The notes under the pieces were generated by a model. The model was given only the letters and a program-made list of their open reading frames with translations. It made no database searches and was not told where the DNA came from. DNA of 64,000 bases from Caldichromatium japonicum (GTDB lineage Bacteria; Pseudomonadota; Gammaproteobacteria; Chromatiales; Chromatiaceae). Where the stretch lies: NCBI RefSeq assembly GCF_011290485.1, contig NZ_CP048029.1, positions 124,001 to 188,000 on the forward strand, given 5' to 3'. The translations under genes and the position numbers were made by a program. This document shows positions 46,184-55,423 of the stretch, piece after piece; the first letter of the stretch is position 1; the number at the start of each line of letters is the position of its first letter.

Positions 46184-47662
46184 ATGGCCGAACATCTACT
46201 CCTGGTCGAACAGTCCGGCGATTGGAAGCCGGGCTTCCCCCACCTGCCAGTGGTCACGGCGCGCGACTATCTGGCCAGCAGCGAACTGGCGAGCAAGCGC
46301 GAGCTGCGGGTGATCAATCTCTGTCGCAGTTACCGGTATCTATCGCTGGGGTATTACTGTTCGCTCTTGGCCGAGGCGCGCGGTCACAAGGTCGTTCCGG
46401 CGGTGCGCACCATCCAGGAGCTCTCCAGCCGCGAGATCTATGACCTGGCGACCGAGGAGCTCAATGTGCTTGCCCAGCGTCTGCTCGGACGGCGCAAGAC
46501 CGGCGCCCTGACCCCGACCGCCTATGAGCTGACCATCTGTTTCGGGCAGTGCGATGTCAAGGAATTGCAGCCGCTGGCGCGGCTGATCTTTGAGACCTTC
46601 CGCTGTCCGATCCTGAGGGTTGAGTTTCGCTTGCATGGGACCTGGCGGATCGGTGCAATCAAGGCATTGCCCATCACCGCCATCCCGCCTGCCGAAGAGG
46701 ATGCCCTCTTTGCGGCCCTCGAGGGCTATCTCTCCAAACGCTGGCGCCAGCCGCGCGCCCGCCTGTCCTATCGCTATGACCTGGCGGTCCTGTACGACCC
46801 CACCGAGGAGCTGCCGCCGTCCAATCCGCGGGCGCTGGCCCGCTTCATCAAGGCGGGCAAGGCGCAAGGGGTGAATGTCGAGCTCATCCAGCGCAAGGAT
46901 TACAGCCGGCTTGCCGAATACGATGCGCTCTTCATCCGCGAGACGACCCGGATCGGGCACCATACCTTTCGCTTTGCTAAAAAGGCCGACAGTGAGGGCA
47001 TGGTCGTCATCGATGATCCCGACTCCATCCTGCGCTGTACCAATAAGGTCTATCTGGCCGAACTGCTGGCGGCGCATCGCATCCCCCGACCCAAGACCCT
47101 GATCCTGCGCAAGGAAAACCTGCTCGACGCCGAGGCACAGATCGGCTATCCGGTGGTGCTCAAGATCCCCGAGGGCTCATTCTCGCGCGGTGTCTATAAG
47201 GCCGATGACCGCTCTAGCCTGACCCGCATCGCCGGCCGGCTGTTTAAGGCGTCCGATTTGATCCTGGCCCAGGAGTTTCTCTATACCCCTTTCGATTGGC
47301 GGATCGGCGTGCTCGGGCGCCAACCGCTCTATGCCTGCAAATATCTGATGAGCCGGGATCACTGGCAGGTCATCAAACATGAAGGCGATGGGCGGCGGGT
47401 CGAGGGCGGTTTCGACACCCTGCCGATCGCTGCGGTCCCACCGGCGGTGATCCGTACCGCGCTCAAGGCCGCTGATCTGATCGGCGACGGGCTCTATGGG
47501 GTCGATTTGAAGGAGACGCCTAGCGGTCCGGTGGTCATCGAGGTCAATGACAATCCAAATCTGGATGCCGGCGTCGAGGATCGGGTGCTGGGCGAGGCGC
47601 TCTATGACCGTCTGATCGCCGAGTTTGTCCAGCGGCTCGACCGTCAGCGCGGCGCACGCTAG
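46184..47662 (+). CDS. RimK-like ATP-grasp ligase with N-terminal extension
   Basis: A 492-residue protein. The N-terminal 200 residues are the RimK-associated RLAN-type domain (LRVINLCRSYRYLSLGYYCSLLAEARGHKVVP). The C-terminal 300 are ATP-grasp: TNKVYLAELLAAHRIP, GYPVVLKIPEGSFSRGVYK and the metal-binding end VIEVNDNPNLDAGVED. RimK-type ligases add glutamate or other amino acids to a peptide or protein C-terminus. Substrate unknown; the adjacent GNAT-C39 fusion is the likely partner. Confidence 0.88.
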   Translation: MAEHLLLVEQSGDWKPGFPHLPVVTARDYLASSELASKRELRVINLCRSYRYLSLGYYCSLLAEARGHKVVPAVRTIQELSSREIYDLATEELNVLAQRLLGRRKTGALTPTAYELTICFGQCDVKELQPLARLIFETFRCPILRVEFRLHGTWRIGAIKALPITAIPPAEEDALFAALEGYLSKRWRQPRARLSYRYDLAVLYDPTEELPPSNPRALARFIKAGKAQGVNVELIQRKDYSRLAEYDALFIRETTRIGHHTFRFAKKADSEGMVVIDDPDSILRCTNKVYLAELLAAHRIPRPKTLILRKENLLDAEAQIGYPVVLKIPEGSFSRGVYKADDRSSLTRIAGRLFKASDLILAQEFLYTPFDWRIGVLGRQPLYACKYLMSRDHWQVIKHEGDGRRVEGGFDTLPIAAVPPAVIRTALKAADLIGDGLYGVDLKETPSGPVVIEVNDNPNLDAGVEDRVLGEALYDRLIAEFVQRLDRQRGAR

Positions 47663-47684
47663 TTCCATTAGTTCAGCCTTTCTC

Positions 47685-49169
47685 ATGTCAGTTTCAGCAA
47701 TCGATCCGACCCTGCCTCCAGCCTTTTCTCGACGGACCCAGCTCACCGCGGCCCGCATCGCGGGCTCTTGGCTGAACCGTTACCGCGAACTCATCGATGA
47801 CTGGCCGGCCTTCGTCGATTCGCTCTGTTGTCCGTTGCCAGTCGTGATCTGGGCCAATCCGACGCGTATCTCGGTGGCGGAGCTGGCCGAGCTGCTGTGC
47901 GTGGAGGGCCTGGAACCGGAGCCCATCCCAGGTCTCCCCAACGCCTTGCGCCTGCCAGCCGATCTAAAGGTAGGGCAGCAGTGGTGGTATTGCGCAGGGC
48001 TTGCCCATGCCCAGGAGGTCGTTTCACAGCTACCCGCAGCCCTGTTGGACCTGAGGCCCGGGCTTCGGGTCCTGGATCTATGCGCTGCACCAGGGGGCAA
48101 GACGGCACAGCTTGCCTTTGCCCTGGGCAACCGCGGCACGGTCATCGCCAACGACATCGCTTATGAGCGGCTCAAAGCGCTCCAGGGTAACCTGGACCGG
48201 CTGGGGGTGTTAAACGTCACCACGAGTCAATGCGATGGCGTCAACTGGCCTAGCCGCAGCGGTCAGTTCGATCGCATCCTGGTCGATGCTCCGTGCGCCA
48301 GCGAAGGGACATTGAGACGATACCCGCGGCTCGTGGAACGCCTGGACCCCGCTGGACTCGGGCGCTTGGCCGCAAGACAGCGCGCCTTGCTGCGCAAGGC
48401 GGTGCAACGCTGTCGCCCAGGCGGATTGGTGCTGTATTCGACCTGCACCTTTGCCCCCGAGGAGAATGAGCTGGTGGTCGCCGAGGTCCTGGATGAGTTC
48501 GGCGGGCGCGTCTGGCTGCGCCCCATCGCCCTGCCGGGATTGATCGCCAGCCCCGGGGTCACCGAGTGGCAGGGGCGCAGGCTCGATCCCCAGCTTGCCC
48601 GTTGTCTGCGCCTGTGGCCGCATCATAACGACACCGGCGGGTTCTTCATGGCCCTGTTAGAAAAGGACCCAAGCCTATCTGCAGAACCTGAGCCTGAGCT
48701 GGCGGCCATCGGGGGGGAGGGACATGAGGACTGGCTCCTGGGTCTTTCAGCCAAATATGGCCTGCCGGCGGATTATTGGCAGGGGTATCGCGTCCACCGC
48801 CAGACCAGGCGCGGGCTGCATCTCATAGCCGCCGATCATGCGCCGCCTGCTTGGCCAAAGGCCGCCGGGCATGGGATCTTTTTTCATCGCACCCAGGTCT
48901 CGCCGCCTAAACCCACAACCGGCGGGGCATTGGTTCTTGGCTGCTCGGCGACCCAGTTTTGTTTGGAATTGACCGCCGAACAGCGCGATGCCTATCTGCG
49001 TCGCGAGACCTTTGCCCCAACCGCCTCCCAGCGCCTTGCCCATCCGCCCGGTCAGACCATCGTCACCTATCGCGGTCACCCCCTAGGGGTTGCTGTGCTC
49101 CATCGCTCGGGAGTGATCGAAAGCCTGTTTCCCTGGCATTGGAGCGGGCGGGTTGCCTCACTGGATTGA
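47685..49169 (+). CDS. rsmF: RsmF/NSUN-type RNA m5C methyltransferase
   Basis: A 494-residue SAM-dependent cytosine-C5 methyltransferase. SAM loop LDLCAAPGGKTAQLA, catalytic motif DAPCASEGTLRR and the releasing-cysteine motif YSTCTFAPEENE are intact. The C-terminal 150 residues form the RsmF-type extra domain with a PUA-like end (GHPLGVAVLHRSGVIESLFP). RsmF modifies 16S rRNA C1407 in E. coli; the same target here is inferred. ATG 47685 was preferred to an upstream in-frame codon that overlaps the ligase gene. Confidence 0.85.
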   Translation: MSVSAIDPTLPPAFSRRTQLTAARIAGSWLNRYRELIDDWPAFVDSLCCPLPVVIWANPTRISVAELAELLCVEGLEPEPIPGLPNALRLPADLKVGQQWWYCAGLAHAQEVVSQLPAALLDLRPGLRVLDLCAAPGGKTAQLAFALGNRGTVIANDIAYERLKALQGNLDRLGVLNVTTSQCDGVNWPSRSGQFDRILVDAPCASEGTLRRYPRLVERLDPAGLGRLAARQRALLRKAVQRCRPGGLVLYSTCTFAPEENELVVAEVLDEFGGRVWLRPIALPGLIASPGVTEWQGRRLDPQLARCLRLWPHHNDTGGFFMALLEKDPSLSAEPEPELAAIGGEGHEDWLLGLSAKYGLPADYWQGYRVHRQTRRGLHLIAADHAPPAWPKAAGHGIFFHRTQVSPPKPTTGGALVLGCSATQFCLELTAEQRDAYLRRETFAPTASQRLAHPPGQTIVTYRGHPLGVAVLHRSGVIESLFPWHWSGRVASLD

Positions 49170-49266
49170 GCGGTCGGATACTGATCTTGTTTGCCTTGTC
49201 GTCCCGACCGGTCCCTTGATCGGTGCGGCGACAACCGAAGCGTCCATCGATTCGAAGGAGCCATCC

Positions 49267-49938
49267 ATGATCCATCCTGCTAAACCCTTGTCGAGCCCTT
49301 TGATCAGGGGGCTCGGTGTGATGCTGGCCGTCCTGCCCCTCAGCAGCGCCCTGTGCCAATCGGAAACGGCGCCGCCGGCACCTGTTGAGCCCGGTCTTCG
49401 GAGCGAATGGGTGGTTGCCCCGCCAGATGAGCCGCCGCCGGCTGCTCAGCTGCCAGAGGGGACCGTCTTGCAAGAGGAGATGGTCTTGCCGCCCGGGACT
49501 ATCCTGCCGGGCGGGGCTATTCTCCCTGCTCAGCCGTCCGCGCAACCCAGGGCACCGATCGTTGCGGAGCCGCTCCCTCCTGCACCTGCACCTGAAACGC
49601 CGGCCGCGGTCGCTGTTGCACAAGAGACGGGCAGTGTGCCCTATCTCAGCGGTGGGATCGGGCTATCGGGGCGCGAGGAGATGTTGCAGGTCAAGCCGCA
49701 GTTCAACCTGCGCCTGCTCTTTGCCGAGGCCGGCGGGGCCTATCTCGCCGACATCCGGGTGCGCATCCAGGATGCAGCGGGCGCCGTCCTGCTCGATGCC
49801 GTCTCCCAAGGGCCTTGGTTCTATGTCAAGCTGCCGCCGGGCCGCTATCGTGTTAATGTGGATAATGCCGGCTCTATCCAGACACGCGACGTCAATATCC
49901 CGGCCACGGGCGGGGTCGATCTGAATTTTTATTGGTAA
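49267..49938 (+). CDS. Secreted protein with Pro-rich linker and carboxypeptidase-regulatory-like domain
   Basis: A 223-residue exported protein. A signal peptide (about 1-32, LGVMLAVLPLSSALCQS) is followed by a long Pro/Ala/Glu-rich stretch with three PxGTxLxxG-like repeats (EGTVLQEE, PGTILPGG, GGAILPAQ). The C-terminal 80 residues form a beta domain ending YRVNVDNAGSIQTRDVNIPA, like the small Ig-type domains that decorate periplasmic proteins. The start has a GAAGGAG site. Function unknown. Confidence 0.65.
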   Translation: MIHPAKPLSSPLIRGLGVMLAVLPLSSALCQSETAPPAPVEPGLRSEWVVAPPDEPPPAAQLPEGTVLQEEMVLPPGTILPGGAILPAQPSAQPRAPIVAEPLPPAPAPETPAAVAVAQETGSVPYLSGGIGLSGREEMLQVKPQFNLRLLFAEAGGAYLADIRVRIQDAAGAVLLDAVSQGPWFYVKLPPGRYRVNVDNAGSIQTRDVNIPATGGVDLNFYW

Positions 49939-50080
49939 TCCGTGGGGATCGGCAGCGCCCGCCCTGCTCGCTAGGGTAGGCGTGGCAATCCATCGATCGG
50001 TTTCTCAGGCTCCTAGGTTGCGCATCCCGCACCCTAGCCAGTGCCCTCTGCCAGCAAGGGCTAGAGGCAAGGGCCAAGGG

Positions 50081-50150
50081 CCGTCACACCGGCGAAGGCC
50101 GGTGCCCAGGGACCTCCTGGAGATGGATTGCGGCTTGTCCCGGAATGACG
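50081..50150. repeat. Interspersed hairpin repeat
   Basis: CACCGGCGAAGGCCGGTG (50085-50102, a perfect 7-bp stem), then GATTGCGGCTTGTCCCGGAATGACG, one left and one right unit of the window's repeat family. It lies between the secreted-protein gene and the TetR gene, which converge. The rest of this 226-bp gap shows nothing. Confidence 0.7.
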
Positions 50151-50164
50151 ATCAGGGGCTCTCG

Positions 50165-50770
50165 TTACCCCTCGATCAGGGTCGCCACTGCCTTTTGGAG
50201 CAAGGGGATCAGGGCGGCGCGATCGATGTCTGGGTGACTAATGGCGCGCACCGCAAGGCCATCGAAAAGGGCCATCAGGAGCTCGGTGCTGGCGGCGATA
50301 TCTCTCTCTGGGTCCTCCTCTTGACTGCGACCGCGCCGTGCCTGACCGATGAGCTCCATAAGACGCTGGCGCTTGATCTGGTCGGCGGCGCGTAAGGACG
50401 CCGCGACCCCTGGGTTGCGCGCCGCCTCGGCCAGGATCTCAAGCTCTAAAGCGGCATTGGCGAGATTGGTCTTTTCATTCAGCCCGAGCTCCACTCGTTC
50501 GACCAGGGCCTGAAAGAGGTCCTCTGCATCCTCGAATTGCTCAACCAACTGCAATGAGTAGGCGAGCTTGCGCTCGATCAGCGCGCCGATGATCGCCTCC
50601 TTGTTGGCAAAAAAATGATAGATATGCCCCGGACTCATGCCGGTGGCCTTGGAGAGGGTGGCGATACTGGTGGCATGAAAGCCATCTTGGGCAAAACAAC
50701 GCGCTGCGGCATCCAGGATCTGACGCCGCCGTATCTCCCCGCGGCTTAATTCAGTTTCGGTCTGAGACAT
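50165..50770 (-). CDS. TetR/AcrR-family repressor
   Basis: A 201-residue regulator. The N-terminal HTH (ARCFAQDGFHATSIATLSKATGMSPGHIYHFFANKEAI) is typical of TetR, and the C-terminal ligand domain falls in the TetR_C/BetI-like group. It is divergently transcribed from the RND pump genes, with a 26-bp palindrome between, so it very probably represses the pump and itself. Confidence 0.9.
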   Translation of the reverse strand: MSQTETELSRGEIRRRQILDAAARCFAQDGFHATSIATLSKATGMSPGHIYHFFANKEAIIGALIERKLAYSLQLVEQFEDAEDLFQALVERVELGLNEKTNLANAALELEILAEAARNPGVAASLRAADQIKRQRLMELIGQARRGRSQEEDPERDIAASTELLMALFDGLAVRAISHPDIDRAALIPLLQKAVATLIEG

Positions 50771-50827
50771 GGATCCTCCTCGCCGTGTGGGGCAGCCCTT
50801 GACGCTGTCGTGCGACGGGATTAGATT

Positions 50828-50853
50828 GAACGTTTATTCTAGAATGAGCGTTC
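50828..50853. promoter_or_regulatory. Palindromic TetR-type operator
   Basis: Half-sites GAACGTTTATTCT and, read on the other strand, GAACGCTCATTCT match at 11 of 13 positions around a central dyad (TCTAGA). It lies 58 bp from the TetR start and 19 bp from the pump-adaptor start. Length and symmetry fit AcrR-like operators. Confidence 0.65.
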
Positions 50854-50871
50854 GAGGCTTTTCCAGCAACC

Positions 50872-52122
50872 ATGTCCCTCGCCCCTCAACCGAGGTCTGT
50901 AGGGGATGCAATGTCTCCCTTACAGGCCGCATGGCGTACCCCCTGGACGGACAAGGCGATCGGGGCCGCTATGATCTTTTTTGCGCTCGTTGGCTGCAGC
51001 AAGCCCCATACGCCGAGCCCCGGACCAGGCATGGGTCCATCCGGTCCACCCGAGGTCGGGGTCATCGCCCTCCACCCCCAGACGGTTAACCTGACCGTCG
51101 AGCTCCCCGGACGCACCTCGGCCTATCGCATCGCCGAGGTCAGGCCCCAAGTCGGCGGGATCATCCAGGAGCGTCTCTTTAAAGAAGGTAGCCAGGTCCA
51201 GGCCAGTCAGGTCCTCTATCAGATCGATGCCGCACCCTATCAGGCGGCCTATGAGAGTGCGCAGGCGGCGCTCGAACGGGCGCGCGCGGGGCTTGAGCGC
51301 GCGCGTCTGAAGGCCGAACGCGCGGCCAATCTGCTCAAGGCCCGTGCCGTTAGCCAGGAGGACTATGACGATGCCGAGGCGGCGCGCAAGGAGGCGGCGG
51401 CTGCGGTCGCCGTCGCCGAGGCCGAGGTCAAGCGGGCACGGATCGAGCTTGACTATACACGCATCAAGGCCCCGATCGGCGGACGGATCGGGCGCTCGCT
51501 CGTCACCCAGGGCGCCCTGGTGACCGCCAATCAGGCCCAGGCATTGGCGACCATCCAGCAGCTCGATCCGATCTATGTCGATCTCACCCAAGCGAGTGTA
51601 GAGCTTTTGCGCCTGCGCCGCGCCCTCCAGGATGGGCGCCTGCAACGCCCCGCTGGTGACCAGCCGCGCGTCACCCTGATCCTGGAGGATGGGCGCGACT
51701 ATCCACATCCCGGGCGGCTTGAGTTTGCCGAGGTGAGCGTTGAGCCGACAACCGCTAGTATCATCCTGCGCGCCATCATCCCTAACCCCGACCAGGTGCT
51801 ATTGCCGGGCATGTTTGTGCGCGCGCGGGTGGAGGAGGGCCAGCGCCAAGGCGTGCTCCTGGTCCCGCAGCGCGCCGTCCAGCGCGACCGCCAAGGTCGG
51901 CCCTATGTATTGGTATTGAACGCAGACGACCAGGTGGAACAACGTCTATTACAAACTGAACGCATCCAAGGCGATGCCTGGTTGGTTGAGGGGGGGGTCG
52001 CCGCCGGCGAGCGCCTGATCCTCGATGGCCTACAAAGGGTTCGGCCCGGTGATCAGGCCAGGGCGATCGCCCTCGATGCCACACCAGGGGCCTCGGGTCC
52101 TGCCGCCCCAAGCTCGCCCTAA
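50872..52122 (+). CDS. RND efflux periplasmic adaptor (AcrA-like lipoprotein)
   Basis: A 416-residue membrane-fusion protein. A lipobox LVGC follows a hydrophobic N-terminus, giving a lipoprotein with Cys near residue 42. The barrel-sandwich, alpha-hairpin (about 110-190, EDYDDAEAARKEAAAAVAVAEAEV) and beta-barrel (FAEVSVEPTTASIILRA) regions follow in the AcrA order. ATG 50911 is a shorter, equally plausible start. It bridges the inner-membrane pump encoded next and an outer-membrane channel; no channel gene is present here. Confidence 0.9.
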   Translation: MSLAPQPRSVGDAMSPLQAAWRTPWTDKAIGAAMIFFALVGCSKPHTPSPGPGMGPSGPPEVGVIALHPQTVNLTVELPGRTSAYRIAEVRPQVGGIIQERLFKEGSQVQASQVLYQIDAAPYQAAYESAQAALERARAGLERARLKAERAANLLKARAVSQEDYDDAEAARKEAAAAVAVAEAEVKRARIELDYTRIKAPIGGRIGRSLVTQGALVTANQAQALATIQQLDPIYVDLTQASVELLRLRRALQDGRLQRPAGDQPRVTLILEDGRDYPHPGRLEFAEVSVEPTTASIILRAIIPNPDQVLLPGMFVRARVEEGQRQGVLLVPQRAVQRDRQGRPYVLVLNADDQVEQRLLQTERIQGDAWLVEGGVAAGERLILDGLQRVRPGDQARAIALDATPGASGPAAPSSP

Positions 52123-52198
52123 GGCCTTTACCCCAATCCCTCTGTGCTGCGCCAGCGAGAGGGGATAAAGACGACATCCCTCGATCGGTCTTAAAGCC

Positions 52199-55100
52199 AT
52201 GGCCCGTTTCTTCATCGACCGACCTGTATTTGCCTGGGTCATCGCCCTCCTGATCATGCTGGCGGGGACCCTGGCGGTCTGGAACCTCCCAGTCGCCCAG
52301 TATCCGGCCATCGCGCCGCCGGCGATCTCGATCACCGCTACCTATCCGGGCGCCTCGGCCAAGACGGTCGAGGATGCGGTGACCCAGGTCATCGAGCAGC
52401 AGATGAGCGGGCTCGATGGCCTGAGATACATATATTCGACCAGCGAGTCCAACGGGGTGGCGACCATCACCCTGACCTTCAACAACGGGGTCAATCCGGA
52501 TGTCGCCCAGATGCAGGTGCAAAACAAGCTGCAACTGGCCAGCGCCCTGTTGCCCGATGAGGTGGTGCGCCAGGGGATTCAGGTAGCGAAATCGGTGCGC
52601 AACTTCTTGATGGTGGTGGCCTTCGTCTCGCGCGATGGGCGCCTGTCGAACGCCGATCTCGCCGACTATGCCATCAGCCTCATCCGCGACCCGATCAGTC
52701 GCATCTCCGGGGTCGGGGAGGTCACCTCCTTCGATAGCCAATATGCCATGCGGGTGTGGCTTGATCCCTATCGGCTCACGCAATACGGCCTGACCCCCGC
52801 GGATGTCATCGCGGCAATCCAGGCAGAGAACGCCCAGGTCTCGGCGGGTCAACTGGGGGCGCTGCCTGCTGTCCCCGGGCAGCAGCTCAATGTCACGGTC
52901 AATGTCCAGGAGCGGCTCCATACCCCAGATGCCTTTGGGTCGATCCGCCTGCGCACCTTGCCCGACGGCTCCAGCGTCCTATTGCGCGACGTGGCGCGCA
53001 TCGAATTAGGGAGCGAGACCTATGGCCGCATGGCGCGGCACAATGGCCAGCCAGCCGCCGGCATGGCGATTCGGTTGGCGACCGGCGCCAATGCGCTCAA
53101 GACCGCAGATGCCGTCAAGGCCAAGATCAAGGAGCTTTCGGCCTTCTTCCCGCCGGGGATGGAGGCGGTCTTCCCCTATGACACCACTCCCTTCGTGCGT
53201 ATCTCGATCGGAGAGGTGGTCAAGACCCTCCTCGAGGCGGTGGTCCTGGTGGTCTTGGTGATGTATCTGTTCCTGCAGAACCTGCGCGCCACCCTGATCC
53301 CGGCGATCGCAGTGCCGGTGGTATTGCTCGGGACCTTCGGAGTCTTGGCGGCCTTCGGCTATTCGATCAATACCCTGACCCTCTTTGCCATGGTCTTGGC
53401 CATCGGCCTTTTGGTCGATGATGCCATCGTGGTGGTCGAGAACGTCGAGCGCATCATGCACGAGGAGGGCCTGGGGCCCAGGGAGGCGACGCGCAGGTCC
53501 ATGGATCAGATCAGCAGCGCCCTGATAGGCATTGCCCTGGTGCTCTCAGCGGTCTTTGTCCCCATGGCCTTCTTCGGCGGCTCGACCGGGGTGATCTATC
53601 GGCAGTTCTCGGTGACCATCGTCTCGGCCATGCTGCTGTCGGTCCTGGTGGCGCTTAGCCTCAGCCCCGCCTTGGCAGCAAGCCTGTTGAGACCCCCTCC
53701 GCCTGGGCCGCGGCGCGGGTTCTTCGGTTGGTTCAACCGCAACTTTCAGCGCAGCGTTGGCTTCTATCTCAAGGGGGTCTCGGCGGTCATCCAGCGGCGC
53801 TGGTGGTTTTTTGGGATCTATCTCCTCTTGGCGGGGGGCATGGTCATCTTGCATGAGCGCATGACCACCGCCTTCCTGCCCGATGAAGATCAAGGGATCC
53901 TGATCGTCCAGGCGAGCCTCCCGCCTGGCGCCACCCTGGAGCGGACCCGCGAGGTGCTCAAGCAGGTCGAGAGACATTTCCTAGAGAACGAAAAGGCGGC
54001 GGTCAAGGAGCTGATCACGGTCGCGGGCTTTAGCTTTGCCGGCCAGGGCCAGAACATGGCGATTGGCTTTGTGAAGCTTCGGGATTGGTCGGAGCGTAGG
54101 CGCCCTGAGCTCCAGCTCAAAGCGGTGGCGGGGCGGGCGATGGCGGCGTTTGCCCGTATCCGCGACGCCCGGGTCTTTGCCTTCCCGCCGCCGGCGGTGA
54201 TCGAGCTTGGCACCGCCTCGGGCTGGGATGTGCAGATCCAGGACAAGGGCGGGGTCGGACGTGAGGTGCTCGCTGAGGCGCGCGGCCAGTTCCTGGGGAT
54301 GGCGATGCACGACCCGCGTCTGATGGCGGTGCGCCCCAATGGGCGCGAAGAAGAACCGCAATACCGGGTGGAGATCGATCGCATCAAGGCCGGCACCTTA
54401 GGGCTGTCGCTTGCCGAGATCAACAAGACCCTGTCCGTTGCCTGGGGGAGTGCCTATATCGATGACTTTGTGCACGAGGGGCGGGTGAAAAAGGTCTATG
54501 TCCAGGCCGATGCCCCCTACCGGATGCAGCCGGGGGACCTCGCTGCCTGGTATGTGCGCAATGCAACAGGCGAGATGGTGCCCTTCTCGGCCTTTGCGCA
54601 CGGTCATTGGATGCTCGGTTCGCCGCGTCTGGAGCGCTATAATGGACTTCCTTCCTTTGAGTTTTTGGGTCAGGCCGCGCCGGGCTTGAGCACCGGTCAG
54701 GCGATGGCCGCGATCGAGGAGCTGGTCAAGCGCCTGCCGCCGGGGATCGGGCATGAATGGACCGGCATCTCCTTTGAGGAACGGGCCGCCGGTAGCCAGG
54801 CGCCAGCGCTCTATGCGCTTTCCGCCTTGGTGGTCTTCTTGGCCTTGGCCGCGCTCTATGAGAGCTGGTCGGTGCCCTTTGCGGTGATACTGGCGGTACC
54901 GATCGGCATCTTCGGCGCGGTGCTGGCGGCCCTGGGTCGGGGTCTGCCCAGCGACATCTATTTCCAGGTCGGGCTCTTGGCCACTATTGGGCTATCGGCC
55001 AAGAATGCGATCCTGATCGTCGAGTTTGCGCGCACCCTACAAGAGCAGGGGCAGGGTGCGGTCAGCGCAGCGCTCGAGGCGGCGCGCCTGCGCATCCGCC

Positions 55101-55300
55101 CGATTGTCATGACCTCCCTGGCCTTCGGTTTTGGGGTCTTGCCGCTGGCCTTGAGCCAGGGGGCCGGCGCCGGCGGGCGGATTGCGCTGGGGACAGGTGT
55201 CCTAGGTGGGGTGGCAGCGGCCAGCCTGATCGGTGTGTTCTTTATACCCCTGTTCTTTGTCCTGATCCGGGGGCGGCTGAGGTCATCACCCAAGGAGTAG
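52199..55300 (+). CDS. RND multidrug efflux transporter (AcrB-like, HAE-1)
   Basis: A 1033-residue proton-driven trimeric pump. The start MARFFIDRPVFAWVIALLIM is the HAE-1 hallmark. The proton-relay residues are present: Asp-Asp in LLVDDAIVVVENVER and Lys in GLSAKNAILIVEFA. The two large periplasmic loops have normal length. It lies 76 bp behind the adaptor gene. The substrate range is unknown. Confidence 0.95.
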   Translation: MARFFIDRPVFAWVIALLIMLAGTLAVWNLPVAQYPAIAPPAISITATYPGASAKTVEDAVTQVIEQQMSGLDGLRYIYSTSESNGVATITLTFNNGVNPDVAQMQVQNKLQLASALLPDEVVRQGIQVAKSVRNFLMVVAFVSRDGRLSNADLADYAISLIRDPISRISGVGEVTSFDSQYAMRVWLDPYRLTQYGLTPADVIAAIQAENAQVSAGQLGALPAVPGQQLNVTVNVQERLHTPDAFGSIRLRTLPDGSSVLLRDVARIELGSETYGRMARHNGQPAAGMAIRLATGANALKTADAVKAKIKELSAFFPPGMEAVFPYDTTPFVRISIGEVVKTLLEAVVLVVLVMYLFLQNLRATLIPAIAVPVVLLGTFGVLAAFGYSINTLTLFAMVLAIGLLVDDAIVVVENVERIMHEEGLGPREATRRSMDQISSALIGIALVLSAVFVPMAFFGGSTGVIYRQFSVTIVSAMLLSVLVALSLSPALAASLLRPPPPGPRRGFFGWFNRNFQRSVGFYLKGVSAVIQRRWWFFGIYLLLAGGMVILHERMTTAFLPDEDQGILIVQASLPPGATLERTREVLKQVERHFLENEKAAVKELITVAGFSFAGQGQNMAIGFVKLRDWSERRRPELQLKAVAGRAMAAFARIRDARVFAFPPPAVIELGTASGWDVQIQDKGGVGREVLAEARGQFLGMAMHDPRLMAVRPNGREEEPQYRVEIDRIKAGTLGLSLAEINKTLSVAWGSAYIDDFVHEGRVKKVYVQADAPYRMQPGDLAAWYVRNATGEMVPFSAFAHGHWMLGSPRLERYNGLPSFEFLGQAAPGLSTGQAMAAIEELVKRLPPGIGHEWTGISFEERAAGSQAPALYALSALVVFLALAALYESWSVPFAVILAVPIGIFGAVLAALGRGLPSDIYFQVGLLATIGLSAKNAILIVEFARTLQEQGQGAVSAALEAARLRIRPIVMTSLAFGFGVLPLALSQGAGAGGRIALGTGVLGGVAAASLIGVFFIPLFFVLIRGRLRSSPKE

Positions 55301-55360
55301 TCCGCTGGCCGAGATGTTTCAGGCATCTAGCTATCTGACATGCTTCACCATCCTTTGACA

Positions 55361-55385
55361 GCCTCCCCGCCCTGAAGGGCAAGGC
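55361..55385. terminator. Hairpin between the pump and CinA-like genes
   Basis: GCCC-TGAA-GGGC (55369-55380) with outer pairing GCCT/AGGC gives a hairpin between two convergent genes. No long T-run follows. The sequence CCCCGCCCTGAAGGGC also resembles the 3' ends of IS605/IS1341 elements, but no tnpB remains are seen. Confidence 0.4.
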
Positions 55386-55423
55386 TTGTCGCGCTTTGGG
55401 TCAGGCCCCTGTCAGATCTTGGC

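Noticed and set aside
55361..55410. Possible right end of an IS605/IS1341 element
   Set aside because: The hairpin is similar, but there is no tnpA/tnpB remnant nearby; a terminator between convergent genes is the simpler reading.
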